Origin: Bifidobacterium sp. ESL0745
Lineage (GTDB): Bacteria; Actinomycetota; Actinomycetes; Actinomycetales; Bifidobacteriaceae
Reading direction: 5' to 3'
Length of the DNA stretch: 64,000 nt
Assembly: GCF_029433335.1 (NCBI RefSeq)
Contig: NZ_JAQTHX010000001.1
Span: 558,001-622,000, forward strand
Positions 17,136-27,844 of this stretch are shown here, one piece after another. The position numbers and the translations under genes were made by a program. The notes under the pieces were generated by a model that was not told the origin of the DNA, searched no databases, and saw only the letters and a list, made by a program, of their open reading frames with translations. How positions within the stretch are numbered: the first letter of the stretch is position 1; each line of letters starts with the position of its first letter.

Positions 17136-18190
17136 AGAAGCCTCCTTGACATACCGATCCAGCTAGCCAACTCGAAGGCCAGCAATACCGCCAATGCGAT
17201 GGAAAGCGGCCAAACCATCGGCATGACTCGTTGGCGTCGTTTCGGGGTTTCCACACTTCTCCAATGTTTCGAAAGCGCGGAAACCGAGGATTTGCCGAGT
17301 TTATGTGTGCCGTCGAGCAGAATGCATTTGCCGCTCATTTCATCGGCGATGTCCGTCAGGTTCTTTTTGTCCATTTTCGATATTCCTGGTGCCCCGGTGG
17401 CTGGGTCCTTCACCCAATCCTGGTTGTCTTGGGCTGGCTGGTCACTCGGTGAATCGGTGGGTCCCGCCTTGATTTCCGGTATTTGCCCGCCCTGTTCGCT
17501 GCCGACACCAAGTGTGAAGGCATCATCAAGGTATTGGCGAAGGGAGGAGAAAGTACGGCGTGATTTGTCCGAGGTCTGTTCTCCGTCGGATATGTAGAAC
17601 AGCACTATTTTATCCTGAGGGTGCGTGGAGCGCATCGATTTGAGTGCCACCAAAAGCGGGTCGATCGGAGCGTCCAACGTCGACCCGGAGGATATGGCGG
17701 TCGGTTCGGGGCTTAGTCCCGATGCCCAGTTGCGTATGGCAGCGGTATCGGGAGTCAGCGGCACGTCCAGTGTCGCGCTGGCACCGAAATGGACGGCGGC
17801 GAAACTGGAGTTGTCATAGATCGTGGTCAGGTCGTTGATGGCCTTTTTGGCCGCATCCAGCCTGGTGATTGTTTGCGCGGAACCGTATTGGGCGTCATCA
17901 ACGGCCATGGAACCGGTTACGTCGGTGGCGATGACCACGTCGGTGGTGTTGACAGCCCTGCTTGTGGTCGTGGTGACGGTCGACGGGGTCAATGCCATCA
18001 GCGCAATAATCACGCAGATGGCACACCGGCGTGCGCATGCCCACACCGTTTCGTCGCTGTTGCCGCTCCTATGTCGGTGGACGACGACAAGCGCGACCGC
18101 CAGGCCGATCATGACGGCGGCGATGGCGATCCCGGCAGGCCAACCGAGGGCCGGGCTAAAACGCAAGTTCATAAGATCGTCGAGGTTCAT
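17132..18190 (-). CDS. VWA-domain membrane protein (BatA/B-like), second of two
   Basis: A 352-residue protein with two N-terminal membrane helices (LGWPAGIAIAAVMIGLAVALV and one near residues 50-68). An extracytoplasmic von Willebrand A domain follows, then a C-terminal membrane helix (LSIALAVLLAFELASWIGM). The metal-ion-dependent adhesion site reads DVTGS (in IATDVTGSMAVD) rather than canonical DxSxS, with Thr in place of the first Ser. The start at 18190 is chosen because it overlaps the previous stop (ATGA); the frame runs on to 18253 inside the upstream gene. It belongs to the MoxR-associated operon, whose VWA proteins are thought to act with the MoxR ATPase as a chaperone-like complex. 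Confidence 0.85.
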   Translation of the reverse strand: MNLDDLMNLRFSPALGWPAGIAIAAVMIGLAVALVVVHRHRSGNSDETVWACARRCAICVIIALMALTPSTVTTTTSRAVNTTDVVIATDVTGSMAVDDAQYGSAQTITRLDAAKKAINDLTTIYDNSSFAAVHFGASATLDVPLTPDTAAIRNWASGLSPEPTAISSGSTLDAPIDPLLVALKSMRSTHPQDKIVLFYISDGEQTSDKSRRTFSSLRQYLDDAFTLGVGSEQGGQIPEIKAGPTDSPSDQPAQDNQDWVKDPATGAPGISKMDKKNLTDIADEMSGKCILLDGTHKLGKSSVSALSKHWRSVETPKRRQRVMPMVWPLSIALAVLLAFELASWIGMSRRLL

Positions 18191-19245
18191 CGTTTGAGCC
18201 TCCAAGCAAGGCCTATCCAAAGCGTGACCAAAAGCGCCAATGCCAGCGTCCACCAGCCGGGCGCGTCGACCAAAGCGGCCTTGCGCACCTTTTGTTCGTC
18301 ACGGTTCTTTCGTTTTTCAATGGTCTGAACGAGGTTTTCTATGGGCTTGCCCGAATGTACGGAGAAATACGAGCCGCCGTGGGATGTGATGTCGTGTTGC
18401 ATCTCAATGGTCGACGCATCATTCTCGTTGCTGGCCGGGCCTGCGTATAACCCGTCCACCACGATGCCGGCCTTTTGCGTCAGGTCCAAAGCGGATGAAA
18501 GCGTGTACGTCGATTTGCCCGAGAAATTATCGGTCGCCAGCACGATTGAGGCCTTGTCAGCCTCGGCTGCGGATCGGTTCGACTTGCCATAGGTGAAGCC
18601 CGGCAACATGGCGGCACAGCTGACCAATCCGTCGCCGATAAGGCTGGTCTGGTCTTTTCTGTTCTGTGTGCCGTCGATAAGATCCGAGAACTTCTGCAAT
18701 GTGCGCGGATCGGTTTTGTCGATTTTGTCCTGTGAGGAAATGCTTGCCAGAATGTCGCTGGCATTCTTGAGTTGCCCAGAAACCAGTTGGTAGTCATCGG
18801 TCAAAGGGAACAGTGTGCGTGAAGTCGAGTTGAACAGGCTCAGCCCGATGCGTTCGCCTTTGAAATTGGAGACGAGCCGCTGATAGGAGGCGAGCACTTC
18901 GTGATCGTATGACAACATTGAAGGCGAGACGTCCAGGCAGAGCACAATGTCGCGGTTTGAAGCCCTTTCGTCGGCTTCATCGACGGTGGATGGCCTTGAA
19001 ACCGTCACCAGGGAAAGCAGAAGCGCGATTACCAGCACCACCGTTGCGGTGCGTCCCAATACACGCCACTGGCGAAAAAGCTCGCTGACGACTTCGGTAT
19101 TAAGGTCCTCGTCAAGGCCGAAGACCGGGATCTGCGCAGAATTGCGGCGTCGACGGGAAGAGACCAGCAGCCAGACGACGATAAGTACGATTGAAAGAGC
19201 GAGACCTATTACGCCCGCCCACGGCCAATGCCATTCGAGATTCAC
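18187..19245 (-). CDS. VWA-domain membrane protein (BatA/B-like), first of two
   Basis: A 352-residue protein with an N-terminal membrane helix (WAGVIGLALSIVLIVVWLLV), a second near residues 60-80, and a VWA domain with an intact MIDAS motif LDVSPSM. It closes with a C-terminal helix (WWTLALALLVTLWIGLAW). The GTG at 19245 overlaps the preceding stop (GTGA) and has AAGGTGGAG upstream, so it is preferred over a start at 19278. It is paralogous to the next gene, and the pair resembles the tandem VWA genes of moxR-DUF58-VWA operons. Confidence 0.87.
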   Translation of the reverse strand: MNLEWHWPWAGVIGLALSIVLIVVWLLVSSRRRRNSAQIPVFGLDEDLNTEVVSELFRQWRVLGRTATVVLVIALLLSLVTVSRPSTVDEADERASNRDIVLCLDVSPSMLSYDHEVLASYQRLVSNFKGERIGLSLFNSTSRTLFPLTDDYQLVSGQLKNASDILASISSQDKIDKTDPRTLQKFSDLIDGTQNRKDQTSLIGDGLVSCAAMLPGFTYGKSNRSAAEADKASIVLATDNFSGKSTYTLSSALDLTQKAGIVVDGLYAGPASNENDASTIEMQHDITSHGGSYFSVHSGKPIENLVQTIEKRKNRDEQKVRKAALVDAPGWWTLALALLVTLWIGLAWRLKR

Positions 19246-19859
19246 TTTCTCCACCTTTCGATCAGGTTGGAGACCCATTCAGCGGCCTGTTCGACGCTGG
19301 TGGAGCGGGCTTCGACATGGTGCTCGGCATCCGCGAATTCCGGCGGATAGAGGGCATTGATGGTTTGGCGCAAGAGTTTCATTCCTGGGTCTGAAGAAGC
19401 GGAAACAGGTAGATGGTTGATGTCCGCAAGGGTGTAAGTGCTCATGTCCTTGCCGGTTTTCACGCTGGCGAAATCACGTGCCACTTGAGCCAGATCGCGT
19501 AGTGCGGCATCGCGCGTCAGTTCGCCGCGCGCGTGGCGTTCGACGATGTCATCGATCCGCTCGCGCCATGCCCGCTTGTCGTTCTGGTTGCTGTGGACGC
19601 CATGGGGTTTCGGAGCGGTTTTCCTTTTCGGTTTTGACAACACCAGTATCGCGATGAAAAGAATCACCGCGACCGCAAGAAAGCTGATGAACGCGACGAT
19701 CAAAGCCGTCGGCATGGTGATAAGGCCTTCGGGCTTGCGTTCGTCTGCGTTCGTCACCATGGCATTGAAGCCGAGGAAACCTTTGGAACGAATGGTTTCC
19801 TGCGCGCCCATTGCTTGTCCTATTCGAGGTGGAAGGAGGAATTGCATCGTCGGACTCAT
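19242..19859 (-). CDS. Small membrane protein of the MoxR operon
   Basis: A 205-residue protein with one clear membrane helix at about 49-72 (ALIVAFISFLAVAVILFIAI). A basic, soluble C-terminal region with alpha-helical character follows (ERHARGELTRDAALRDLAQV). It sits in the position usually held by DUF4381-type proteins between the DUF58 and VWA genes, but I cannot confirm family membership. Start and stop both overlap neighbours by 4 bases, so it is translated as part of the operon. Confidence 0.7.
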   Translation of the reverse strand: MSPTMQFLLPPRIGQAMGAQETIRSKGFLGFNAMVTNADERKPEGLITMPTALIVAFISFLAVAVILFIAILVLSKPKRKTAPKPHGVHSNQNDKRAWRERIDDIVERHARGELTRDAALRDLAQVARDFASVKTGKDMSTYTLADINHLPVSASSDPGMKLLRQTINALYPPEFADAEHHVEARSTSVEQAAEWVSNLIERWRK

Positions 19860-20818
19860 GCCATTCCTCCTTCAAGTATGGAAAATGACTGCGGTGATTG
19901 GAATGAGGTCTGCTTCAACGTCACACTTACCAGGTTGATGAATTGGGAGAACATATCCTCGCTGGATGTCGCGCGTATCAACATGGTTCCGCTGGCCTTC
20001 AGCTGTTCTTGCAACTGCATTGTCACATATTTGCGATGCGTGTCGACGGCATTGGCCGCTGAGTCCCTGATCAGAAACGAGGGGATGCCTCTTCCGTCAA
20101 GTCCGTCGGTGATATGGCCGAACCCGACCTTTCTGAAGGGATTCAAAGTCGCCACGTCGATGAGCATCAGCGGATGCATCGCGGCGATGAGCCGCAGAGC
20201 ATGCAGATGGTCCTGGCTCAAGGCATGCTCGTCAGTGGCGATGACTAAGAGGGAACCCTGGTCGTTGAGGGTTCTGGCATAGCTGAGCAATGCTTCGAAA
20301 TTTCGCGGGGAACGCTTGGAGCCACCCAACCCGTTGTCGATGGCCCGCTCGAATTGGGCGAGGCCGCCCTTGAACGGTTTGCGGATGATGTTCTTGCTGT
20401 CTGCGAATACCAGCGAAATCCTGTCATGCCGGCGTGCACTCAAGGCCGCGAACATGCACATCGCGTTGCCTGCCACCTCAGATGCAGTTTCCCCGGAGGA
20501 TGTGCGCCCCTCCATTTCCAGGCCATGATCCAGCAGCAGGTGGACCCGTGAGGTCACGAGGCGCTCGCGGTCGATGACCATGGGATGGCCGGCCTTGGCG
20601 CTGGCCTTCCAGTCGATGAGTCTTGCCTCATCCTCAAAGGTGTAGTCCCTGGTGGATAGAGGATCGTTATTGCCTCCGAGCCTTGACGAGGAATGTTCGC
20701 CTTCGAGCACTCCGAGGGCGCGACGAACCGTGGGCAGAGTCAGTGTCGAGGAAAGGGTCTCGATCTTCCTGCGCACATTTGCCGCTTCGAAAGAGGTCTG
20801 ACGTGGGTCGGAACTCAT
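19856..20818 (-). CDS. DUF58-family protein
   Basis: A 320-residue protein without the N-terminal membrane helices found in many DUF58 proteins. The family core is recognisable: TRDYTFEDEARLIDWKASAK and VHLLLDHGLEMEG, a VWA-like fold. It is the usual partner of MoxR ATPases. Its ATG overlaps the moxR stop and its stop overlaps the next gene. Its function in the complex is not established. Confidence 0.9.
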   Translation of the reverse strand: MSSDPRQTSFEAANVRRKIETLSSTLTLPTVRRALGVLEGEHSSSRLGGNNDPLSTRDYTFEDEARLIDWKASAKAGHPMVIDRERLVTSRVHLLLDHGLEMEGRTSSGETASEVAGNAMCMFAALSARRHDRISLVFADSKNIIRKPFKGGLAQFERAIDNGLGGSKRSPRNFEALLSYARTLNDQGSLLVIATDEHALSQDHLHALRLIAAMHPLMLIDVATLNPFRKVGFGHITDGLDGRGIPSFLIRDSAANAVDTHRKYVTMQLQEQLKASGTMLIRATSSEDMFSQFINLVSVTLKQTSFQSPQSFSILEGGMA

Positions 20819-21894
20819 GGAACGGGCACCGTTTCGACAATGGAATCGATGATCTGGTCGGTGTTCACGCCTTCGGCCTGGGCTTCGAATGTCAGCAGGA
20901 TACGATGACGGAGAATCTCATGGACGAACTTTTTGACGTCTTCGGGGATGACGTAGTCGCGCCCGTTGAGCAGGGCCTGGGCCTGCCCGATGCGGACCAG
21001 CGAGATTGAGGCACGAGGGCTCGCTCCAAGCCTGACTTTTGCAGCAAGGTTCTTGATCGGGTGGTTGCCTGCGCCTCGTGATGTGGCCACCAGATCGACG
21101 GTATAATTCATGATCGCTTCCGAGACATGGACGCGACGTGCGGCGGCGCGAAGGAAATCGACGTCGGCGATGCTCAGGGCATCCTGGGCGGGGACCGTGG
21201 GATCCACCACATCCGTTCCTCGTTGGGTAAGCATGGCGAGCATGCGCGTTTCGTCGTCCGCGCTTGGGTAGGTCATGATGGCCTTCATCATGAAACGGTC
21301 CATTTGCGCCTCAGGAAGGGTGAACGTTCCCTCTTCCTCGATAGGGTTTTCCGTGGCGATGACCATGAACGGTTTGGGCAACGCTATGCGCTTGCCGCCA
21401 ATCGTCGTGGCTCCTTCGGCCATCGCTTCGAGCATGGCCGATTGGGTTTTGGCGTTGGAACGGTTGATTTCGTCGAGCAGAACGAAGTTGGCGTGGATCG
21501 GGCCAATCTGGGTGGAGAACTGCTGTTTTGAAAAATCGAAGATCTGCGTGCCTACAAGGTCGGAAGGCATGAGGTCGGGCGTGCATTGTACTCGTCGGAA
21601 GGTGCCGGAAACAGAGGTTGCCAAGGTCTGTGCGGCCGTGGTTTTTGCAAGACCCGGCACCGACTCGATGAGGATATGCCCTCCTGCGATCATGGTGGTG
21701 ATCAGCGCCTCACGTAAATTCTCCTGCCCGATAAGCGTTTGGGCGAAGCGCATGCGGATGCGGTCGGCCAGTTGTTTGGCGCGGGTGCCGTCGCTGACTC
21801 CGGGCTGAGCGGCGGCAGTCGGCACAGGAATTGAGGTTTCGCCCTGTTGGGCTGCAGATTGTGGCTGTTGCGGACGTGGTGGGAAAAATGCCAT
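20815..21894 (-). CDS. MoxR-family AAA ATPase
   Basis: A 359-residue AAA ATPase. The first 40 residues are Pro/Gln-rich. The ATPase core then has a Walker A of the MoxR type (ESVPGLAKTTAAQ), Walker B FVLLDEINRSN, sensor 1 (FMVIATENPIEEEG) and a C-terminal lid (GASPRASISL). MoxR proteins work with VWA-domain partners as chaperone-like remodelers, and here two such partners lie downstream in the same operon. It starts 17 bases after ung, so ung may be the first gene of the transcript. Confidence 0.93.
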   Translation of the reverse strand: MAFFPPRPQQPQSAAQQGETSIPVPTAAAQPGVSDGTRAKQLADRIRMRFAQTLIGQENLREALITTMIAGGHILIESVPGLAKTTAAQTLATSVSGTFRRVQCTPDLMPSDLVGTQIFDFSKQQFSTQIGPIHANFVLLDEINRSNAKTQSAMLEAMAEGATTIGGKRIALPKPFMVIATENPIEEEGTFTLPEAQMDRFMMKAIMTYPSADDETRMLAMLTQRGTDVVDPTVPAQDALSIADVDFLRAAARRVHVSEAIMNYTVDLVATSRGAGNHPIKNLAAKVRLGASPRASISLVRIGQAQALLNGRDYVIPEDVKKFVHEILRHRILLTFEAQAEGVNTDQIIDSIVETVPVP

Positions 21895-21911
21895 GATGAT
21901 TCATTCCGGTT

Positions 21912-22679
21912 TCAGATGGTTCGTGTCTCTTGTTGCTCTGTGAGTGGCATTGTACTGGCTGGTACGGTCGAACCCGAAGTGAGGTCCCAGTTGACCGGTT
22001 CGGCGCCCATTTGTTCCAATGCCGCGTTGGCGCGCGAAAACGGGCGGGAACCGAAGAATCCCCGTGAAGCGGAAAGCGGGCTTGGATGAGGGGATTTGAT
22101 GATGAATGCATTGCTCAGCAAAGGTTCCAGGCTTTGCGCGTTGCGACCCCAGAGAATTGCGACCAGAGGCTTGGGACGGCCTTCTTCCTCTTTTCTTGCG
22201 TTCAGGGCGGTGATGGCTGCATCGGTTATTTTTTCCCAACCTTTGCCCTGATGGCTGTTGGGTCGACCCACCCCGACGGTCAGGCAGCGGTTGAGGAGCA
22301 TGACGCCTCTTTCGCACCATGGGGTGAGATCTCCGTTTTGAGGGATCGGCAGGCCCAGGTCGTCGTGCATCTCCTTATAGATATTCTGCAGGCTCTTGGG
22401 CACGGGACGCACATCCGGGTTGACACAGAAGCTCAGGCCCACAGGATGGCCTGGTGTCGGGTAGGGGTCTTGCCCGACGATCAGCACCTTGATGGAATCA
22501 AAGGGTATGGTGAAGGCACGCAGGATGTTACGGCTCGCCGGCAGATATTGTCGCCCGGCTCGGTGCTCCGCGCGCAGGAAATCTCCCATCCGGTGAATGT
22601 CCGGTTCCACATCGGCAAGGGCCTGCGCCCATCCGGCCTCAACTAGCTGTGACAGTGGTTTGATATGGGTTTCGTTCAT
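21912..22679 (-). CDS. ung: Uracil-DNA glycosylase (family 1)
   Basis: Excises uracil from DNA as the first step of base-excision repair. It has 255 residues. The catalytic water-activating motif is [16 protein letters not shown], with Pro where E. coli has His after GQDPY, as I recall for actinobacterial Ung. The minor-groove loop is [13 protein letters not shown] and the uracil-binding region is [18 protein letters not shown]. No Shine-Dalgarno precedes the ATG. A TAAGGT hexamer ends 7 bases upstream, suggesting a leaderless message that continues into the MoxR operon. Confidence 0.95.
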   Translation of the reverse strand: MNETHIKPLSQLVEAGWAQALADVEPDIHRMGDFLRAEHRAGRQYLPASRNILRAFTIPFDSIKVLIVGQDPYPTPGHPVGLSFCVNPDVRPVPKSLQNIYKEMHDDLGLPIPQNGDLTPWCERGVMLLNRCLTVGVGRPNSHQGKGWEKITDAAITALNARKEEEGRPKPLVAILWGRNAQSLEPLLSNAFIIKSPHPSPLSASRGFFGSRPFSRANAALEQMGAEPVNWDLTSGSTVPASTMPLTEQQETRTI

Positions 22680-22831
22680 AGACCCAACCTTAGGTACCGG
22701 GCGGTATGTTTGATTTTCTTACTAGACAATATATTTATTTTTTGAGGATTTTTGGTGACGGTCGAGTTTTGGCGCTAGAAGACGCTATAGTTGATAGTAA
22801 CTGTTTGTAGCGGAAACAACGGAGGAGAATT

Positions 22832-23446
22832 ATGGCGCGCGATGAACGAGGTACCTATGAGTCTTACCAAAAGGACGCGTTCGATAATCCTCCGAAGGGG
22901 CCTATAGGCGTTCATCGTGGCAATACTTCTTTGCTTTCACGTTCCATTCCGTACATCGTCGTGGTTGTTGTGGCCATTCTCGCTGGTCTTCTGGTATGGG
23001 GGTTCTATTCTGGGGAACTGCAAAAAACCTTTGGCGGGCACAGCCAGAGTCAATCCCAGACGGTGAGCGCACCGAAGGTCGAAAAGAAGCAAACGACAAA
23101 GGAAAACACCGATACCAAATCCGATACGGATACTTCTACGAATCAGCCTCAGCAGACGACTCCTCAGCCTGGACAACAAGTGAACAAGCAGACCGCTGTC
23201 CAGGTCATCAACGCAACACATACCAACGGGTATGCCGCCAAGAAGACGGATGTGCTGAAACAGGCGGGCTACACCAATGCGACCCCGGCGAATCCCAGCG
23301 GTTCGCTTCCTTCCTCGACGGTTGTTTGGTATCAGAATGACACGGATAAGGCCACGGCACAGGATGTGGCGAACACTTTGGGAATTACCGCCGTTCAGCA
23401 GAAAAACGGCATCGCCCAGGCGATTGTTGTCGTGCTTCTCAACTGA
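22832..23446 (+). CDS. LytR C-terminal-domain membrane protein
   Basis: A 204-residue protein with a short cytosolic N terminus and one membrane helix at about 37-58 (IPYIVVVVVAILAGLLVWGF). An extracytoplasmic Gln/Thr/Lys-rich linker leads to a LytR_C-type domain from about 125 (AVQVINATHTNGYAAKKTDVL). The domain is named for its place in LytR-CpsA-Psr wall-polymer ligases, but here it is free-standing without the ligase domain. GGAGGAGAA lies just before ATG 22832. The cell-envelope role is inferred from the domain only. Confidence 0.85.
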   Translation: MARDERGTYESYQKDAFDNPPKGPIGVHRGNTSLLSRSIPYIVVVVVAILAGLLVWGFYSGELQKTFGGHSQSQSQTVSAPKVEKKQTTKENTDTKSDTDTSTNQPQQTTPQPGQQVNKQTAVQVINATHTNGYAAKKTDVLKQAGYTNATPANPSGSLPSSTVVWYQNDTDKATAQDVANTLGITAVQQKNGIAQAIVVVLLN

Positions 23447-23660
23447 TACAGGTATTTTATTGATTCATATCTGTTAAAAGATGATCCGTTGATCTGGTAA
23501 TTGTCTTTTTTATGTGTATATTGTTCATTTTCACGGCGTGTTGTGCGTTTTTGACCGGGGTCGTGGCTATAGTAAACGTATGTCATGTGATGTGGTATCC
23601 GGAATCAGCCGGGTTCCTCATATTGTTTTCGCGTGACACTCGGATGAGAGAATGGTTATT

Positions 23661-23864
23661 ATGGCACAAGGTACCGTGAAGTTCTTCAATGCTGGCAAGG
23701 GATACGGATTCATCAGCCCCGATGACGGGAGCGAAGATGTGTTCGTCCATTATTCCGCTATTCAAAGTGACGGCTTCAAGAAGCTCGATGACGGCGACAA
23801 GGTGGAATATGAATTTGAGCAAGGCCCGAAAGGCCTGCAGGCGACTAGCGTCACCAAGCTCTGA
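23661..23864 (+). CDS. CspA-type cold-shock protein
   Basis: A 67-residue single-domain nucleic-acid chaperone. RNP1 reads GKGYGFISP and RNP2 reads VFVHYSAI, both intact on the OB fold. The start at 23661 (MAQGTVKFF) is preferred over an ATG at 23652 that would sit one base from the GAGAG ribosome site. It is followed by a terminator at 23891 and then the groEL operators. Confidence 0.95.
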   Translation: MAQGTVKFFNAGKGYGFISPDDGSEDVFVHYSAIQSDGFKKLDDGDKVEYEFEQGPKGLQATSVTKL

Positions 23865-23890
23865 TTTCTGACCAGTACATATATTTAACG

Positions 23891-23927
23891 TCGGGTCCCA
23901 ATTCTTTGGATTGGGCCCGATTTTTTT
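23891..23927 (+). terminator. Terminator after the cold-shock gene
   Basis: TCGGGTCCCAAT pairs with ATTGGGCCCGA with a one-base bulge. Seven T residues follow at 23921-23927. It insulates the cold-shock gene from groEL. Confidence 0.9.
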
Positions 23928-23954
23928 CATGCCAACAGCGCAATTTCATCAGTT

Positions 23955-23981
23955 TTGGCACTCGACGCGGGGGAGTGCTAA
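23955..23981. promoter_or_regulatory. CIRCE operator 1 (HrcA site) upstream of groEL
   Basis: TTGGCACTC, 9 bases, GAGTGCTAA. This is the CIRCE consensus (TTAGCACTC-N9-GAGTGCTAA) with one mismatch. CIRCE is bound by the HrcA repressor and derepressed on heat stress. Confidence 0.92.
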
Positions 23982-23989
23982 TCTAGCAA

Positions 23990-24016
23990 TTAGCACTCGA
24001 AGCCTAAGAGTGATAA
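23990..24016. promoter_or_regulatory. CIRCE operator 2 (HrcA site) upstream of groEL
   Basis: TTAGCACTC, 9 bases, GAGTGATAA. This is a second CIRCE with one mismatch in the right arm. It starts 8 bases after the end of the first, and the centres are 35 bp apart. Confidence 0.9.
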
Positions 24017-24079
24017 TCGGCAGCTGACGGTTGGTTATCATGTTTTATCGTTTTGGGTGAGTCAATATTAGCTGTGTAG

Positions 24080-25726
<1,647 letters not shown>

Positions 25727-26103
25727 TCCGTACCTGATGCCTTGGGCGTTAGGGTAGAAACCCGAAGGCGTTAAGGCGTCGATAGGACTGTAACGGGACT
25801 GGTATCTCCTAGTGGGATACCGGTCCCTTTCCGATATATGGCCCGGATGAATGAAGATTACGCAAAGGCGGGTTATAGGTCAAAAGTTGGTTGTAATTCA
25901 GGTTCGGTCTTGGCGTTTTCGCTGAAACTTGCAATATGCTTTTAATCTTTCGCCAGATTTAAAAATTTTGGTATAAACCAAAAACCGTTTGAAACACAGG
26001 AATTCATTTTGTTTATAGGCAACTGCGGGCCGAGTCCTGTGTAGGATTCCTGTCACAGCACATTGCAGGCCCATTGGTGAACCTGCCCGCTACAGTGGTG
26101 GAT
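25727..26103. other. Geneless stretch after groEL
   Basis: It holds the groEL terminator (25795-25832) and AT-rich sequence with a 7-bp hairpin (TTTTGGT/ACCAAAA, 25966-25983). An 8-bp inverted repeat ACAGGAAT/ATTCCTGT (25996-26003 and 26046-26053) also lies there. The promoter of the next gene must lie here. No further gene is supported. Confidence 0.5.
25795..25832 (+). terminator. Terminator after groEL
   Basis: GGGACTGGTATC (25795-25806) pairs with GATACCGGTCCC (25816-25827) through 12 positions including one G-U. A short T-run follows. Confidence 0.85.
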
Positions 26104-26955
26104 ATGTCAGTCAGCACTTCATGTCGTATGAGCAGTACCGAGGACTCCGGAATTTCGTCACATTATGCAAATCGCTTCATGCCTTATGCAGGTCGTCGGC
26201 ATGTCGCGACAGCGGGACTTGCGTTGGGCTCATTTGTTCTTGCCGTGATAATGCTGATATGTTCCGTCATCGGCCCTGCCGCTTCTGCAAATGCGGCAAC
26301 AGGATCGGTGGGGGAGCTCAGTTCGGAAGTTACCGACCCCCAGAATCTTCTTGGCGGCCAGGTTTCACGAGTCAATGATGAGATTGCATCGACCAAAACC
26401 CAGACCGGAGTGACGGTGCGTCTGCTTTATCTCGCGAATTTCACCGGGACCAAGGATCCCGATAAGTGGGCCGCGGAGACCCTTCAGTCCACCAAACCGC
26501 CGGCGAATACGGTTTTGTTGGCGGTGGCTTCGAACGATGGCAGACTTGTGGTGGCGGTGTCCCATAATTCCGACGACTGGTTGAAAGACAAGAAACATGT
26601 CTCCGAGCTTTCCCAAGCCGCATTGGGACCCATCCAAAAAGGCGACAATCCGGATTGGCCGGGTTCGGCCTGCGCGATGATGGAGAAGATCAAGGCACTG
26701 CATGGCCAAGATACTTCGAAAAAGCCGAAGATCATCATTGCGGTTTGTATTGGTATCGTAGTGCTGTTGGTCGCTGTTGCGGTGGTCCTCCTTGTGCGCC
26801 GCTGCAAGGGTTCACGTGCTAAGTCCGGGTCGTCCGGCAAAGCTGGCGAGACCGGAACGGATGGAACCGTAGAAATGACGGAGGCCGGCGGGAGCGGCAA
26901 TAAGGAACCGTCGGGTCGCCCCACCAGAGGCCCTCGCCACAGGAAAAAGCATTAA
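26104..26955 (+). CDS. TPM-domain (DUF477-like) membrane protein
   Basis: A 283-residue protein with a long N-terminal region and a signal-anchor helix near residues 38-60 (LGSFVLAVIMLICSVIGPAA). An extracytoplasmic domain then resembles the TPM/DUF477 fold (VNDEIASTKTQTGVTVRLLY; NTVLLAVASNDGRLVVAVSH). A second membrane helix (IIIAVCIGIVVLLVAVAVVL) and a Gly/Ser/Arg-rich tail follow. The start is uncertain. ATG 26104 is chosen because TACAGT ends 7 bases upstream, a leaderless-type arrangement; alternatives are TTG 26074 and ATG 26128. Role unknown; the family is linked to membrane-protein maintenance in some bacteria. Confidence 0.7.
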   Translation: MSVSTSCRMSSTEDSGISSHYANRFMPYAGRRHVATAGLALGSFVLAVIMLICSVIGPAASANAATGSVGELSSEVTDPQNLLGGQVSRVNDEIASTKTQTGVTVRLLYLANFTGTKDPDKWAAETLQSTKPPANTVLLAVASNDGRLVVAVSHNSDDWLKDKKHVSELSQAALGPIQKGDNPDWPGSACAMMEKIKALHGQDTSKKPKIIIAVCIGIVVLLVAVAVVLLVRRCKGSRAKSGSSGKAGETGTDGTVEMTEAGGSGNKEPSGRPTRGPRHRKKH

Positions 26956-27098
26956 CGACAGCGGTTTTGCAAGCGATGTTGGCTATGGAAATAAAGGTCT
27001 GGTTGATCATGGCCTTTCCTCAGCATTTAGCTGAGTGATGAATCATGCAATTTGTGCAGGAAGCATTCAGGAAACATACAGACAGACGAGTCATTGTT

Positions 27099-27839
27099 AT
27101 GGCTATGACCAAACAGATAGAAGCATCAATCGTTGTAGTGGACGATGAGCCGTCGATTCGTGACCTTCTCGTCGCTTCCCTGCACTTTTCCGGGTTCGAG
27201 GTCGCTACGGCGGCCTCTGGAACCGAAGCCATCGAAGTCATCGAAAAGACACAGCCGGACCTGATCGTCCTCGACGTGATGCTGCCTGACATCGACGGCT
27301 TCACGGTGACCCGTCGCATCCGTCAGGAAGGCATCGACGCACCGGTGCTGTTTTTGACCGCACGCGACGATACCCAAGACAAGATCATGGGACTTACAGT
27401 GGGCGGCGATGACTATGTCACCAAGCCATTCAGTCTCGAAGAGGTGGTCGCGCGCATCCGTGCAATCCTGCGCCGAACCCACGAACAGGTGGAGGACGAT
27501 CCGGTCATCCGTGTGGGTGACCTTGAAATCAACGAGGACTCCCACGACGTTTCCCGCGCGGGTCAGACCATCGATCTGAGCCCGACGGAGTACAAGCTAC
27601 TCCGTTACCTGATGGACAACGAAGGCCGTGTGCTTTCCAAAGCCCAGATCCTTGATCATGTCTGGCAATACGATTGGGGCGGGGATGCGGCCATCGTCGA
27701 ATCCTATATCTCCTACCTGCGCAAGAAGGTCGACGGTGTGGTGGTCACCGATTCCGATGGTACGAAACACAAGGTATCCCCATTGATTGAGACCAAGCGT
27801 GGCATCGGCTACATGATCCGCGAGCCGAAGGACCAGTAA
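27099..27839 (+). CDS. OmpR-family response regulator
   Basis: A 246-residue regulator of a two-component pair. The receiver domain begins VVVDDEPSIRD, with phosphoacceptor Asp in LIVLDVMLPDIDG and the conserved Lys in DDYVTKPFS. A C-terminal winged-helix domain follows (LSPTEYKLLRYLMDNEGRVL; VESYISYLRKKVD). The start at 27099 or 27105 places the receiver immediately at the N terminus; an ATG at 27045 would add unlikely sequence. The histidine kinase follows after 5 bases, so they form a cognate pair. The signal sensed is not readable. Confidence 0.93.
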   Translation: MAMTKQIEASIVVVDDEPSIRDLLVASLHFSGFEVATAASGTEAIEVIEKTQPDLIVLDVMLPDIDGFTVTRRIRQEGIDAPVLFLTARDDTQDKIMGLTVGGDDYVTKPFSLEEVVARIRAILRRTHEQVEDDPVIRVGDLEINEDSHDVSRAGQTIDLSPTEYKLLRYLMDNEGRVLSKAQILDHVWQYDWGGDAAIVESYISYLRKKVDGVVVTDSDGTKHKVSPLIETKRGIGYMIREPKDQ

Positions 27840-27844
27840 TAGCC

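Noticed and set aside
18191..18253. Longer start for the second VWA protein
   Set aside because: It would overlap the upstream gene by over 60 bases; the 4-base ATGA overlap at 18190 matches the rest of the operon.
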